64,000 nt of DNA from Phytopseudomonas argentinensis (lineage in GTDB: Bacteria; Pseudomonadota; Gammaproteobacteria; Pseudomonadales; Pseudomonadaceae), in NCBI RefSeq assembly GCF_900113905.1, contig NZ_FORC01000002.1, positions 544,772 through 608,771 of the forward strand, in the 5' to 3' direction. This document shows, piece after piece, positions 21,440-30,787 of the stretch (position 1 is its first letter; the number at the start of each line of letters is the position of its first letter). The notes below the pieces were generated by a model, which saw only the letters and a list, made by a program, of their open reading frames with translations, was not told the origin of the DNA and did not search any database. The position numbers and the translations under genes were made by a program.

Positions 21440-23686
21440 ATGGTTCAGGTTAGAGTGCACCAGCCCATCAACGACGATGGCAGTATCAATCTCGAGGCCT
21501 GGCTGGAGCACGTCACGAGTGTCGACCCGGCGCTCGACCGCGACGCGCTGCGTGCTGCCTGTGAATTCGCCCGGGCGGCCGAGCAACAGGCCAACGCGGC
21601 GCAGAATCTGTGGACCGAAGGTGCCTCCAGTTTCAGTGCGGGCCTGGAAATCGCCGAGATTCTCGCCGACCTCAAGCTCGACCAGGACTCGCTGGTCGCC
21701 GCCGTCATCTATCGCGGCGTGCGTGAAGGCAAGATTCCCCTGGCTGACGTACGCCAGCGCTTCGGTCCGGTGGTCGCCAAGCTGATCGAGGGTGTGCTGC
21801 GCATGGCGGCCATCAGTGCCAGCCTCAACCCGCGCGGCGAGTCCACGGTGCTGGGTTCCCAGGCCCAGGTCGACAACCTGCGCAAGATGCTGGTGGCCAT
21901 GGTCGACGACGTGCGCGTGGCGCTGATCAAGCTGGCCGAGCGTACCTGCGCGATCCGCGCCGTCAAGGACACCGACGAGGAGCGCCGCCAGCGCGTGGCC
22001 CGCGAGGTCTTCGACATCTACGCGCCGCTGGCCCATCGCCTGGGCATCGGCCATATCAAGTGGGAACTCGAGGATCTTTCGTTCCGCTACCTGGAGCCCG
22101 AGCAGTACAAGCAGATCGCCAATCTGCTGCACGAGCGGCGCCTGGACCGCGAGCACTACATCAACGAAGTGATGGAGCAGTTGCGCGAGGAACTCGAGGC
22201 TACCGGCATCCAGGCCGACATCAGCGGCCGGGCGAAACATATCTATTCGATCTGGCGCAAGATGCAGCGCAAGGGCCTGCAGTTCAGCCAGATCTACGAC
22301 GTGCGCGCGGTGCGCGTGCTGGTGCCGGCGGTGCGCGACTGCTACACCGCCCTGGGTATCGTGCATACGCTGTGGCGGCACATCCCCAAGGAGTTCGACG
22401 ACTACATCGCCAACCCCAAGGAGAACGGTTACCGCTCGCTGCACACCGCGGTGCTGGGCCCGGAAGGCAAGGTGCTGGAGGTGCAGATCCGCACCTCCAA
22501 CATGCATGAGGAGGCCGAACTCGGCGTCTGCGCCCACTGGCGCTACAAGGGCACCGACGTCAAGTCCGGCTCCAACCACTACGAGGAGAAGATTTCCTGG
22601 CTGCGCCAGGTGCTCGAATGGCACGAGGAGCTGGGCGACATCGGTGGCCTGGCCGAGCAGCTGCGCGTCGACATCGAGCCTGACCGGGTCTACGTGTTCA
22701 CCCCCGACGGCCACGCCATCGACCTGCCCAAGGGCGCCACACCACTGGATTTCGCCTATCGGGTGCATACCGAGATCGGCCACAACTGCCGCGGCGCCAA
22801 GATCAACGGGCGCATCGTGCCGCTCAACTACAGCCTGCAGACCGGCGAGCAGGTGGAGATCATCACCAGCAAGCAGGGCACGCCGAGCCGCGACTGGCTG
22901 AACTCCAACCTGGGCTACGTGACCACCTCGCGGGCACGGGCGAAGATCGTCCACTGGTTCAAGCTGCAGGATCGTGACCAGAACGTCGCTGCCGGCAAGG
23001 CCATGCTCGAGCGAGAGCTGGCCAGGGTCGCGCTGCCACCGGTGGATTTCGAGAAACTCGCCGAGAAGGCCAATCTCAAGACCGCCGAGGATCTGTTCGC
23101 GTCCCTGGGCGCTGGCGACCTGCGCCTGGCGCAACTGGTCAACCTGGCCCAGCAACTGGTCGAGCCGGAGCGTGGCAACGAGCAGCTCGAACTGATCCCG
23201 CGCAAGGCCCAGGGCTTCAAACCGGGCAAGCGCGGCGACATCCAGATCCAGGGCGTCGGCAACCTGATGACCCAGATGGCCGGCTGCTGCCAGCCGCTGC
23301 CGGGCGACCCCATCGTCGGCTACATCACCCTGGGCCGCGGCGTCAGCATCCACCGTCAGGATTGTGCGGCGGTGCTGCAGCTCGGCAGCCGCGAGCCCGA
23401 ACGGATCATCCAGGTCAGCTGGGGGCCGGTGCCGGTGCAGACCTATCCGGTGGACATCATCATCCGCGCCTACGACCGTTCCGGCCTGCTGCGCGACGTC
23501 ACCCAGATGCTGCTCAACGAGAAGCTCAACGTGCTGGCGGTCAATACCCGCTCCAACAAGGAAGACAACACCGCGTCGATGTCGCTGACCGTGGAGATTC
23601 CCGGCCTGGATGCCTTGGGCCGCCTGCTCGGACGCATCTCGCAGCTACCCAACATCATCGAAGCGCGGCGCCACCGGGCGCCGTGA
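21440..23686 (+). CDS. relA: GTP pyrophosphokinase (ppGpp synthetase I)
   Basis: A 748-residue stringent-response synthetase activated by stalled ribosomes. The N-terminal HD-like domain lacks the catalytic His-Asp: the matching stretch reads VIYRGVREGKI, as in hydrolase-dead RelA. The synthetase domain has HLWRHIP-like and EFDDYIANPKENGYRSLHT motifs; EFDD marks RelA rather than bifunctional SpoT. A TGS domain (RVYVFTPDGHAIDLPKGATPLDFAY), a zinc-finger region with GCC and a C-terminal ACT domain follow. The start has AAGG about six bases upstream. It is followed by mazG after 42 bases, a conserved pair. Confidence 0.97.
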   Translation: MVQVRVHQPINDDGSINLEAWLEHVTSVDPALDRDALRAACEFARAAEQQANAAQNLWTEGASSFSAGLEIAEILADLKLDQDSLVAAVIYRGVREGKIPLADVRQRFGPVVAKLIEGVLRMAAISASLNPRGESTVLGSQAQVDNLRKMLVAMVDDVRVALIKLAERTCAIRAVKDTDEERRQRVAREVFDIYAPLAHRLGIGHIKWELEDLSFRYLEPEQYKQIANLLHERRLDREHYINEVMEQLREELEATGIQADISGRAKHIYSIWRKMQRKGLQFSQIYDVRAVRVLVPAVRDCYTALGIVHTLWRHIPKEFDDYIANPKENGYRSLHTAVLGPEGKVLEVQIRTSNMHEEAELGVCAHWRYKGTDVKSGSNHYEEKISWLRQVLEWHEELGDIGGLAEQLRVDIEPDRVYVFTPDGHAIDLPKGATPLDFAYRVHTEIGHNCRGAKINGRIVPLNYSLQTGEQVEIITSKQGTPSRDWLNSNLGYVTTSRARAKIVHWFKLQDRDQNVAAGKAMLERELARVALPPVDFEKLAEKANLKTAEDLFASLGAGDLRLAQLVNLAQQLVEPERGNEQLELIPRKAQGFKPGKRGDIQIQGVGNLMTQMAGCCQPLPGDPIVGYITLGRGVSIHRQDCAAVLQLGSREPERIIQVSWGPVPVQTYPVDIIIRAYDRSGLLRDVTQMLLNEKLNVLAVNTRSNKEDNTASMSLTVEIPGLDALGRLLGRISQLPNIIEARRHRAP

Positions 23687-23728
23687 GTACCCGGGCGCGA
23701 GGCGCCCCGGCATCGACTGGATCTGTAC

Positions 23729-24556
23729 ATGTACCAACTCAACGATCTGCTCAACCTGATGGCCCGCTTGCGAGACCCGCAGCACGGCTGCCCGTGGGAC
23801 GTGAAACAGTCCTACGCGAGCATCGTGCCGCATACCCTCGAGGAGGCCTACGAGGTGGCCGATGCCATCGAGCGCGAGGCCTTCGATGAACTGCCCGGCG
23901 AGCTTGGCGACCTGCTGTTCCAGGTGGTCTATTACAGCCAATTGGCCAGGGAGGAAGGGCGCTTCGATTTCGCTGCGGTGGTCGATGGCATCACCCGCAA
24001 GCTGGTGCGGCGCCACCCCCACGTATTTCCCGATGGCGACCTGTATGGCCCGCTCGATCAGCCGCGCCTGAGTGAAGCCGAGGTCAAGCAGCGCTGGGAG
24101 GCGATCAAGGCCGAGGAGCGGGCCGAGCGTTCGGCGGCGCCGCAGCAACTGTCGCTGCTCGATGACGTGCCCGCCGTCCTGCCGGCGCTGAGCCGCGCCA
24201 AGAAGCTGCAGGGTCGTGCCGCGCGGGTCGGTTTCGACTGGCCGGATGCGCTGCCGGTGCTCGACAAGGTGCGCGAGGAACTGGACGAAGTGCTCGAAGC
24301 CATCAGTGAGAACGACCCCGAGGCCATCGCCGAGGAGATCGGCGATCTGCTGTTCAGCGCCACCAATCTGGCCCGGCACCTGAAGGTCGATCCCGAGGCG
24401 GCCTTGCGTGCGGCCAACGGCAAGTTCGAGCGACGTTTTCGCTTTATCGAGCAGGCATTGCGCGAAGCGGGCCGGCCCATCGAGAATTGCACCCTGGATG
24501 AGCTCGACGCCCTGTGGGGCGAGGCCAAGAAAATCGAGAAGCAGCGGGGTTGCTGA
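23729..24556 (+). CDS. mazG: Nucleoside triphosphate pyrophosphohydrolase
   Basis: A 275-residue all-alpha NTP pyrophosphatase made of two MazG repeats. The first has DPQHGCPWDVKQ and the metal-binding LEEAYEVADAIE, then ELPGELGDLLFQVVY. The second has VREELDEVLEAI and EEIGDLLFSATNLARHL. MazG removes aberrant NTPs and can lower ppGpp effects, which fits its place directly after relA. In PAO1, from memory, an lpxO-type gene follows mazG; here the next gene is the DUF2058 protein. Length fits the family. Confidence 0.95.
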   Translation: MYQLNDLLNLMARLRDPQHGCPWDVKQSYASIVPHTLEEAYEVADAIEREAFDELPGELGDLLFQVVYYSQLAREEGRFDFAAVVDGITRKLVRRHPHVFPDGDLYGPLDQPRLSEAEVKQRWEAIKAEERAERSAAPQQLSLLDDVPAVLPALSRAKKLQGRAARVGFDWPDALPVLDKVREELDEVLEAISENDPEAIAEEIGDLLFSATNLARHLKVDPEAALRAANGKFERRFRFIEQALREAGRPIENCTLDELDALWGEAKKIEKQRGC

Positions 24557-24633
24557 GCCGTACAGGCGCAGCGGCTTCGACGGATATCCGATGGGCATGC
24601 CCATCTCATTAATTGTCTGCGGATAGGTAGGTT

Positions 24634-25173
24634 ATGGCGATTTCACTACGTGACCAGTTGCTCAAGGCAGGGCTGGTCAACGAGAAGCAGGTCAAGCAGG
24701 CCAGCAAGCAACAGCACAAACAGCAGCGCATGGTGAAGAAGGGCCAGGCCGAAGAAGACAAGAGCAGCCAGCTTGCGGCCCAGCAGGCCAAGGCCGAGAA
24801 GGCCGCGCGCGACCAGGAACTCAACCGCCAGCAGCAGGAAAAGGCCGAGCAGAAGGCCCGTGCGGCGCAGATCAAGCAATTGATCGAGGCCTCGCGCCTG
24901 CCCAAGCTGACCACCGAGGACTACTACAACTTCGTCGACGACAAGAAGGTCAAGCGTCTGCCGGTCAATGCCCTGATGCGTGACAAGCTCAGCCGCGGTT
25001 CGCTGGCCATCGTGCGCCACGGCGGTGGTTACGAGGTGATCCCCCGCGAGGCCGCGCTGCGGATCCAGGAGCGCGACCCACAGCGCGTGCTGCTGCTCAA
25101 CACACCGACCGAAGCGCCCGACGAGGACGATCCCTACGCGGCATATCAGGTACCTGACGACCTGATGTGGTAA
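24634..25173 (+). CDS. DUF2058 family protein (YaiL-like)
   Basis: A 179-residue soluble protein of the DUF2058/YaiL family. The N-terminal half, with SLRDQLLKAGLVNEKQVKQA, is followed by a long Lys/Gln/Glu-rich coiled coil to about residue 85. The C-terminal half has RLPKLTTEDYYNFVDDKKVKRLPVN and a small folded domain. It may bind nucleic acid or ribosomes, given the basic helix, but its role is not established. A strong hairpin terminator lies ten bases after the stop. Confidence 0.88.
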   Translation: MAISLRDQLLKAGLVNEKQVKQASKQQHKQQRMVKKGQAEEDKSSQLAAQQAKAEKAARDQELNRQQQEKAEQKARAAQIKQLIEASRLPKLTTEDYYNFVDDKKVKRLPVNALMRDKLSRGSLAIVRHGGGYEVIPREAALRIQERDPQRVLLLNTPTEAPDEDDPYAAYQVPDDLMW

Positions 25174-25182
25174 GCCATTGAG

Positions 25183-25219
25183 GCATGAAAAAGCCCGCGA
25201 TCAGCGGGCTTTTTCATGC
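25183..25219. terminator. Bidirectional rho-independent terminator
   Basis: A perfect 16-base-pair stem, GCATGAAAAAGCCCGC, with a five-base loop. It has A-runs in the left arm and T-runs in the right arm, so it can act on both strands. It separates the DUF2058 gene from the convergent small gene. Confidence 0.9.
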
Positions 25220-25226
25220 TGTTTGG

Positions 25227-25409
25227 TCAGTGGGTCTGGGCTGCTTCGGAGGATTCCAATTCCGCTCGGTAGGCAACGGCCTCTTCTTCAGAGGGAAAGA
25301 TGCCGACCAACTGGTCGTTCTGATAGACGTCCCAGATGCGTTTGCCTTCGGCCTGGGCTTCATGAGACATGTGGTGTTCGTCACGCTCGGTCACTACTAC
25401 TACGCTCAT
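25227..25409 (-). CDS. Small hypothetical protein (60 residues)
   Basis: A 60-residue acidic protein starting MSVVVVTERDEHHMSHE. The start has GGAG nine bases upstream. The central part GKRIWDVYQNDQLVGIFPSEEEAVAYRAELE looks like one compact alpha/beta unit, similar to small conserved Pseudomonas proteins of unknown role. No cysteines, signal peptide or membrane segment. It is convergent with DUF2058 and ends just before the shared terminator. Confidence 0.75.
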   Translation of the reverse strand: MSVVVVTERDEHHMSHEAQAEGKRIWDVYQNDQLVGIFPSEEEAVAYRAELESSEAAQTH

Positions 25410-25568
25410 TGTTGTTTCTCCAGTTTTGCCGGATAGATGCGGCGCAAAGCCTTTTACGTGCGTGCTTAGCCTGCTAAGCAACGACAGGATTACGACTGTA
25501 TCAATTAGTTACAAGTTCCCCGGGCGCTTCGTTTGTGCCATGACGCCGTCTGCAAACGACAGGCGCAA

Positions 25569-25593
25569 AAAAGCCGGGACATGCCCGGCTTTT
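25569..25593. terminator. Rho-independent terminator
   Basis: AAAAGCCGGG and CCCGGCTTTT form a perfect ten-base-pair stem with a five-base loop, 17 bases beyond the stop of the reverse-strand DUF3108 gene. It is likely to end the purM-purN-DUF3108 transcript. Confidence 0.85.
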
Positions 25594-25610
25594 CGTTGCA
25601 ACGATCGCTA

Positions 25611-26327
25611 TCAGTCTCGTCGACCCTCGACATTCTTGCCGTCGACCGTGCCCGACTTGAGCATGATCTGGTATTCCTTGCCGTCCTTTTCCACCTGATG
25701 CAGGCGTACCAGTAGGTAGTCCCAGTCCTTGGCGAACCACAGGATGGTCTTGCGGCTGCTTTGCGTCGGGTCACGAACACGCTCGACCTTGATGGCGTCG
25801 ATCAGGCCGGCGGCGGTGCGTACCACCTCTTCGCCCAGAATTCGGAAGTCGTAGGTTTCGATCTCGTCGCCATCGACCACCTGATAGCTCATGCTCTTCT
25901 CGCCGGCGGCCACGTCATGTTGCAGGGCCAACTGGTAGGTCGACTTGTCCTGCATGCCGCGGTTGAGCGGAAAGCGCACCGGATTGCCACGGTCGCTGCC
26001 GATCACCTGTTTTTGCGACCAGTCGAAATCGAACTCCACGTCCTTGCTCTTGCCAAGGCCGCTGCGCTCGAACTTGTAGCTTTGCGGCAGGAAGGCATCA
26101 CCATCGACCGTGAAGGTGCTCTGTTCGGTCAAGCCGGCGACCAGCATGGAGGCCTTGAAGACCAGTTGCCAGCGGCCATCGTCGAGCTTTTGCAGGCTGC
26201 GTTCGGCTGAGCCGCTGACCGGAACCTGCTTCCAGTCGGCGGTGTAGCTGGCGGAGAAGGGCTTCGGCTCTGCGGCGAGGGCAGGCAGGCTGAACAACGC
26301 CAGGGCAAGCATTAAGGCGCGGCGCAT
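25611..26327 (-). CDS. DUF3108 domain periplasmic protein
   Basis: A 238-residue secreted protein with a clear signal peptide ending at PALAAEP. The mature part begins FSASYTADWKQVPVSGSAERSL, the start of the DUF3108 beta-barrel-like fold, and ends in strands such as KEYQIMLKSG. The start has AAGGAGA upstream. It overlaps the end of purN by 16 bases and is probably translated from the purMN message. Function unknown; the fold resembles outer-membrane-associated lipid-binding proteins. Confidence 0.88.
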   Translation of the reverse strand: MRRALMLALALFSLPALAAEPKPFSASYTADWKQVPVSGSAERSLQKLDDGRWQLVFKASMLVAGLTEQSTFTVDGDAFLPQSYKFERSGLGKSKDVEFDFDWSQKQVIGSDRGNPVRFPLNRGMQDKSTYQLALQHDVAAGEKSMSYQVVDGDEIETYDFRILGEEVVRTAAGLIDAIKVERVRDPTQSSRKTILWFAKDWDYLLVRLHQVEKDGKEYQIMLKSGTVDGKNVEGRRD

Positions 26328-26986
26328 GGAGTCTCCTTGCTATTGATGGGGTAACCGGTGGGCGGCAGTGCAACACCGTCGAACTGGGGGCCGGCGTCCG
26401 TGAGGAGCAAACGCCCCTCGGCGAACCAGCGTACGGCCAGCGGGTAGATCCGGTGCTCCTCGGCGTGAACCCGCTGCGCCAGGCTGGCGGCCGTGTCCTG
26501 CGAATGTACCGGGATCACTGCCTGTACGACCAGAGGGCCACCATCGAGTTCCTCGGTCACGAAGTGCACGCTGCAGCCATGTTCGGTGTCACCGGCCTCC
26601 AGCGCGCGCTGATGGGTGTGCAGGCCTTTGTGGCGCGGCAGCAGCGAGGGATGGATGTTCAGCAGGCGACCATGGTAGTGGCGCACGAAGGTCGGGGTGA
26701 GAATGCGCATGAAGCCGGCAAGCACCACCAACTGTGGGTCGAAGCCGTCAATGGTCTGCATCAGCGCGGCATCGAAGGCGTCACGGCCCTGATAATCACC
26801 GTGCTCGAGTACCCGGGTAGCGATGCCGGCGGCCTGCGCGCGTTGCAGGCCGTAGGCATCGCTGCGGTTGGCGATCACCGCGGCGATGCGCGCCGGGTTC
26901 TCGCCATCAGCGCTGCTGTCGATCAGCGCCTGAAGGTTGCTGCCGGTGCCCGACAGCAGCACCACTACATTGCAGGATGGCGGCAT
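26312..26986 (-). CDS. purN: Phosphoribosylglycinamide formyltransferase
   Basis: A 224-residue enzyme transferring a formyl group from 10-formyl-THF to GAR, the third step of purine synthesis. VVVLLSGTGSNLQALID is the phosphate-binding start and LAGFMRILTPTFV and NIHPSLLPRHKGLHTHQRAL hold the catalytic Asn-His and folate site. HGCSVHFVTEELDGGP carries the catalytic Asp. It lies ten bases after purM in the conserved order purM-purN. Confidence 0.96.
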   Translation of the reverse strand: MPPSCNVVVLLSGTGSNLQALIDSSADGENPARIAAVIANRSDAYGLQRAQAAGIATRVLEHGDYQGRDAFDAALMQTIDGFDPQLVVLAGFMRILTPTFVRHYHGRLLNIHPSLLPRHKGLHTHQRALEAGDTEHGCSVHFVTEELDGGPLVVQAVIPVHSQDTAASLAQRVHAEEHRIYPLAVRWFAEGRLLLTDAGPQFDGVALPPTGYPINSKETPCAAP

Positions 26987-26996
26987 TAGGTGCCTA

Positions 26997-28055
26997 TCAG
27001 TGGGTTTTCAGATTGTTCAGCACCACGCGCTCGGCGCCTTCGGCTGCCGCGGCGATCTGGCCGATGACCCAGGGCTGCTCACCGGCGCTGCGCAGGCTCT
27101 GCAGGGCGGTGTCGACCTGATCCTGAGCGACGCAGATGACCATGCCCACGCCGCAGTTCAGCACGCGGTGCATCTCGTGCTCGTCGACATTGCCTTTGTC
27201 CTGCAGGAAGTCGAACACCGCCGGGCGCTGCCAGCTGGCCACGTCGATCACCGCCTGAGCGTTGTCCGGCAGTACGCGCGGGATGTTGTCCAGCAGGCCG
27301 CCGCCGGTGATGTGGGCCATGGCCTTGACCGCGCCGGTCTTCTTGATCAGCTCCAGCAGCGGCTTGACGTAGATGCGCGTCGGCGCCATCAGCAGGTCGG
27401 CCAAGGGCTTGCCATCGAGCTGGGTGTTCTCGATATCGGTGCCGGACACTTCGAGGATCTTGCGGATCAGTGAGTAGCCGTTGGAGTGCGGGCCGGAGGA
27501 GGGCAGGGCGATCAGTGCATCGCCAGTGGCGACCTTGGAGCCGTCGATGATCTCGGCCTTTTCCACCACGCCCACGCAGAAACCGGCCAGGTCGTAGTCT
27601 TCGCCTTCATACATGCCCGGCATCTCGGCGGTTTCCCCACCGACCAGCGAGCAGCCGGCCAGCTCGCAACCGGCGCCGATGCCGGTGACCACGGTGGCAG
27701 CCACGTCGACATTGAGCTTGCCGGTGGCGTAGTAGTCGAGGAAGAACAGCGGCTCGGCGCCACACACCACCAGGTCGTTGACGCACATGGCGACCAGGTC
27801 CTGGCCGATGCTGTCGTGCTTGTTGAGGTTCAGCGCCAGGCGCAACTTGGTACCCACGCCATCGGTGCCGGACACCAGTACGGGCTGCTTGTAGCCGGCC
27901 GGGATCTCGCACAGGGCGCCGAAGCCACCCAGGCCACCCATGACTTCAGGACGGGCGGTGCGCTTGGCTACGCCCTTGATGCGTTCGACCAGGGCTTCGC
28001 CCGCGTCGATATCTACACCTGCGTCCTTGTAGCTGATGGAGGGTTGCTTGCTCAT
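26997..28055 (-). CDS. purM: Phosphoribosylaminoimidazole synthetase
   Basis: A 352-residue AIR synthetase, the fifth purine step. [20 protein letters not shown] is the N-terminal signature, and [28 protein letters not shown] and [15 protein letters not shown] form the ATP/FGAM site. [16 protein letters not shown] completes it. MSKQPSISY at 28055 is the family start; the 35-residue upstream extension is unlikely. The 295-base gap to the divergent DUF2066 gene holds both promoters and no visible gene. Confidence 0.96.
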   Translation of the reverse strand: MSKQPSISYKDAGVDIDAGEALVERIKGVAKRTARPEVMGGLGGFGALCEIPAGYKQPVLVSGTDGVGTKLRLALNLNKHDSIGQDLVAMCVNDLVVCGAEPLFFLDYYATGKLNVDVAATVVTGIGAGCELAGCSLVGGETAEMPGMYEGEDYDLAGFCVGVVEKAEIIDGSKVATGDALIALPSSGPHSNGYSLIRKILEVSGTDIENTQLDGKPLADLLMAPTRIYVKPLLELIKKTGAVKAMAHITGGGLLDNIPRVLPDNAQAVIDVASWQRPAVFDFLQDKGNVDEHEMHRVLNCGVGMVICVAQDQVDTALQSLRSAGEQPWVIGQIAAAAEGAERVVLNNLKTH

Positions 28056-28350
28056 AGATCCAGGCCTTTGGAAGGGGAAAGTCGGAATAGCGTCGACCCC
28101 TGGGGGCCGTTCTGCGAAGGCGCGCGATTTTATCAGGCTTGCCGGGCAGCGGCCAGCCACCGTGCCGAGTGCGGGTCACCGGGCAGGGGGGCAGGCGCTG
28201 AAACCTGGCCTGGCATCGCCGGTCATACCCTGGGCCAGCCATGGGCGGTAATGGCCACGCGCCTTGCGATGCCATGGCAACAGCCCCTAAGGTATAGCGC
28301 CACGGCCTGTTACCGCGCGCCGCCTTCTTTCAGCCGAGAGTTCTCCGTTC

Positions 28351-29451
28351 ATGCGCCCGACCTTCCGCCCCCTGCTTCTTTGCCTGTCACTGCTGAGCCT
28401 GCCGACCCTGGCGGCTACGGTAAGCGACCTTTACCAGGTGCGCGAAACGGTTGCCAGCCAGCAGCCCGAAGAGCGTGATGCGGCCTTGCAGCGCGCGGTC
28501 GAGACGCTGGTGCTGCGTCTGACCGGCAAGCCGGAGGCGGCCAAGGGCTCGGCACTGGCCGAATTGCGCAAGGATCCCCAGCAGATCATCAGCCAGTACG
28601 GTTATGAGGGCGATCATCTGGTCGTCGATTTCGATGCGGTGTCCACCGATCGCTCCCTGCGCCAGGCCGGCTTGCCGCTGTGGGGTGTCAACCGCCCGGC
28701 CATTCTCGCCTGGTGGCTGAACGAAACGGTCGATGGCGCGAATGTGGTCGGTGATGGCCAGGCCGCCGCCGAGCCACTACGTGAGGCGGCCCAGCACCGT
28801 GGCCTGCCACTGCGCCTGCCGCTGGCCGATCTCAGCGAGCAGCTGGTGGCCACCAAGGAAGCGCTTGGCGCCAAGGATCCGGGTGAGCTGCGGTCGGCCT
28901 CCGAGCGTTACGGCGCCGACGCCTTGCTGGCGGTGCGCGCCAGCCAAGCGGACGGCAAGTGGCAGGCCAACTGGCAACTGTGGCTGGGCGACGAGCGCGA
29001 GCAGGGCAAGGCCGAAGGCGCTGATCAGGCCGCGTTGGCCGATGCCGTGTTGCTGGCGGTTAGCGAGCGCCTGGCGCCGCGTTTCGTCGTCGCGCCGGGC
29101 GCCAGCTCGACGCAGACGGTGGAAATCATCGGTGCCGATCTGTCGCGTTATGCGGAATTGCAGCGGGTGCTCGAGCCCTTTGGCGGTCAGTTGCAGTCGG
29201 TAGCAGCCGATCGGCTGATCTACAAGGTCAGCGCCAGCGCCGAGCAACTGCGCACCCAGCTGGGTCTGTTGCAACTGCATGAGGTGTCGGCTGCCGAGCT
29301 GGCTGCCGAGGCGCCGGCCCCCCTAGAGCCGCAAGCCTCCGCCGAGCCGCAGGAGCCTGTGGACGCCAGCCAGCCGCCCACGCAGCCTCAGGCGACTCCG
29401 CCGGCAGCCGATGCTAAACCCCGTGGCGATGTCCTGTACTTTCGCTGGTAG
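28351..29451 (+). CDS. DUF2066 domain exported protein
   Basis: A 366-residue protein with a signal peptide ending near TLAATVSDLYQV. The N-terminal half carries the DUF2066 pattern (LVLRLTGKPEAAKGSALAELR, then LPLWGVNRPAILAWW). The last 50 residues before the tail are Pro/Ala/Gln-rich, a likely unstructured linker, and the very end is GDVLYFRW. The family is widespread in Gammaproteobacteria next to purM and has no agreed function. A terminator follows. Confidence 0.88.
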   Translation: MRPTFRPLLLCLSLLSLPTLAATVSDLYQVRETVASQQPEERDAALQRAVETLVLRLTGKPEAAKGSALAELRKDPQQIISQYGYEGDHLVVDFDAVSTDRSLRQAGLPLWGVNRPAILAWWLNETVDGANVVGDGQAAAEPLREAAQHRGLPLRLPLADLSEQLVATKEALGAKDPGELRSASERYGADALLAVRASQADGKWQANWQLWLGDEREQGKAEGADQAALADAVLLAVSERLAPRFVVAPGASSTQTVEIIGADLSRYAELQRVLEPFGGQLQSVAADRLIYKVSASAEQLRTQLGLLQLHEVSAAELAAEAPAPLEPQASAEPQEPVDASQPPTQPQATPPAADAKPRGDVLYFRW

Positions 29452-29482
29452 ACTGCCGCTCATCTGAACCGCTTCGCTTTCG

Positions 29483-29512
29483 ACGACCTCGGCCATGGCC
29501 GAGGTCGTTTTG
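29483..29512 (+). terminator. Rho-independent terminator
   Basis: ACGACCTCGGCC and GGCCGAGGTCGT form a perfect 26-base palindrome (29483-29508), followed by TTTT. It lies 31 bases after the DUF2066 stop and before the permease gene. Confidence 0.8.
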
Positions 29513-29553
29513 CGAGTGCGCCCTGACCTGATATCTGTTTCTGAGGATCGAGC

Positions 29554-30648
29554 ATGCCCGTTTCGTCTCGCTGGCTGTGGATCACTGCCGTGCTGGTGCT
29601 GGGCGGCCTGCTGTACCTGTTGCATCCGATCCTGTCACCGTTTCTGGTCGGTATTCTGATCGCCTACCTGGGTGATCCGCTGGTCGACCGCCTGGAGCGC
29701 CTGAAGCTGTCGCGCACCTGGGGCGTGATCGTGGTATTCGGCCTGTTCACCTTGCTGATGGCGCTGGCCTTGCTGGTGCTGATCCCGATGTTGGGCAAGC
29801 AGCTGGCGCGTCTTTACGAACTGCTGCCGCAGATGCTCGACTGGGCGCAGAACCAGGCGCTGCCCTGGATCCAGATCAAGCTCGGGTTGAACGAGGGCTT
29901 CTGGCGGTTCGACCAACTGAAGCAAGCTTTCTCCGAGCATCTGGGCCAGACCACCGGCATTGCCGGACTGGTACTCTCCCAGGTCACGGCCTCGAGCCTG
30001 GCCCTGGTGGCCTGGGTGGCCAATCTGCTGCTGATCCCGGTGGTCAGCTTCTACCTGATGCGCGACTGGGATCTGCTGGTCGCCAGGCTGCGCAGCCTGG
30101 TACCGCGCGACAACGAAGGCGTGGTGGTAAAGCTGTGCGGCGAATGCCACGAGGTGCTGGGCGCCTTCCTGCGTGGGCAATTGCTGGTGATGCTGGCGCT
30201 GGGCGCGATGTACGCGGTCGGTCTGATGGCCATCGGCCTGGAGCTGGGGCTGTTGATCGGTGTGTTGGCGGGGCTGGCGAGCATCGTGCCGTATCTGGGC
30301 GTGGTGGTGGGCATCGGCAGTGCGCTGCTGGCCGGCCTGTTCCAGTTCGGTGGCGACCCTTACCCATTGCTGGCGATTGCCGGGGTGTTCGTGGTCGGGC
30401 AGTTGCTCGAAGGCATGCTGCTGACGCCGCTGCTGGTCGGTGATCGCATCGGCTTGCACCCGGTGGCGGTGATCTTCGCGATAATGGCCGGCGGTCAGTT
30501 GTTCGGCTTCACTGGCATCCTCCTGGCGCTGCCGGTCGCGGCGGTGATCATGGTGCTGTTGCGTCACGTCCATGCGCTGTACACGCATTCGGGCACCTAC
30601 GCCGGGCACGGCCCGGTCGCGCAGCGGGAAGGGCGCAACAGGCGTTGA
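29554..30648 (+). CDS. AI-2E family (PerM/YdiK-like) membrane transporter
   Basis: A 364-residue inner-membrane protein with about eight hydrophobic helices. The N-terminal pair includes LLYLLHPILSPFLVGILIAYLGDPLVDRLE. The C-terminal signature is GLASIVPYLGVVVG and ..PYPLLAIAGVFVVGQLLEGMLLTPLLVG. The family was named for TqsA-type AI-2 export, but many members instead exchange ions or other solutes, so the substrate is open. It lies next to hda in a conserved arrangement. Confidence 0.9.
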   Translation: MPVSSRWLWITAVLVLGGLLYLLHPILSPFLVGILIAYLGDPLVDRLERLKLSRTWGVIVVFGLFTLLMALALLVLIPMLGKQLARLYELLPQMLDWAQNQALPWIQIKLGLNEGFWRFDQLKQAFSEHLGQTTGIAGLVLSQVTASSLALVAWVANLLLIPVVSFYLMRDWDLLVARLRSLVPRDNEGVVVKLCGECHEVLGAFLRGQLLVMLALGAMYAVGLMAIGLELGLLIGVLAGLASIVPYLGVVVGIGSALLAGLFQFGGDPYPLLAIAGVFVVGQLLEGMLLTPLLVGDRIGLHPVAVIFAIMAGGQLFGFTGILLALPVAAVIMVLLRHVHALYTHSGTYAGHGPVAQREGRNRR

Positions 30649-30787
30649 TCACGATTCGCCCTTCCAGCGCAGCTAAGCCCTTGTATTGCCTTGTAAAGTG
30701 CGGCAATGACAGGAGCCTGCCAAGGGTATAAACTGCGCAACCTTCTATCCAGAGCGTCAATCGGGGCCGACGAGCCCTCTCTCCAGC

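Noticed and set aside
21404..23353. A 649-codon open frame opposite relA
   Set aside because: Antisense shadow of relA with no recognisable protein features.
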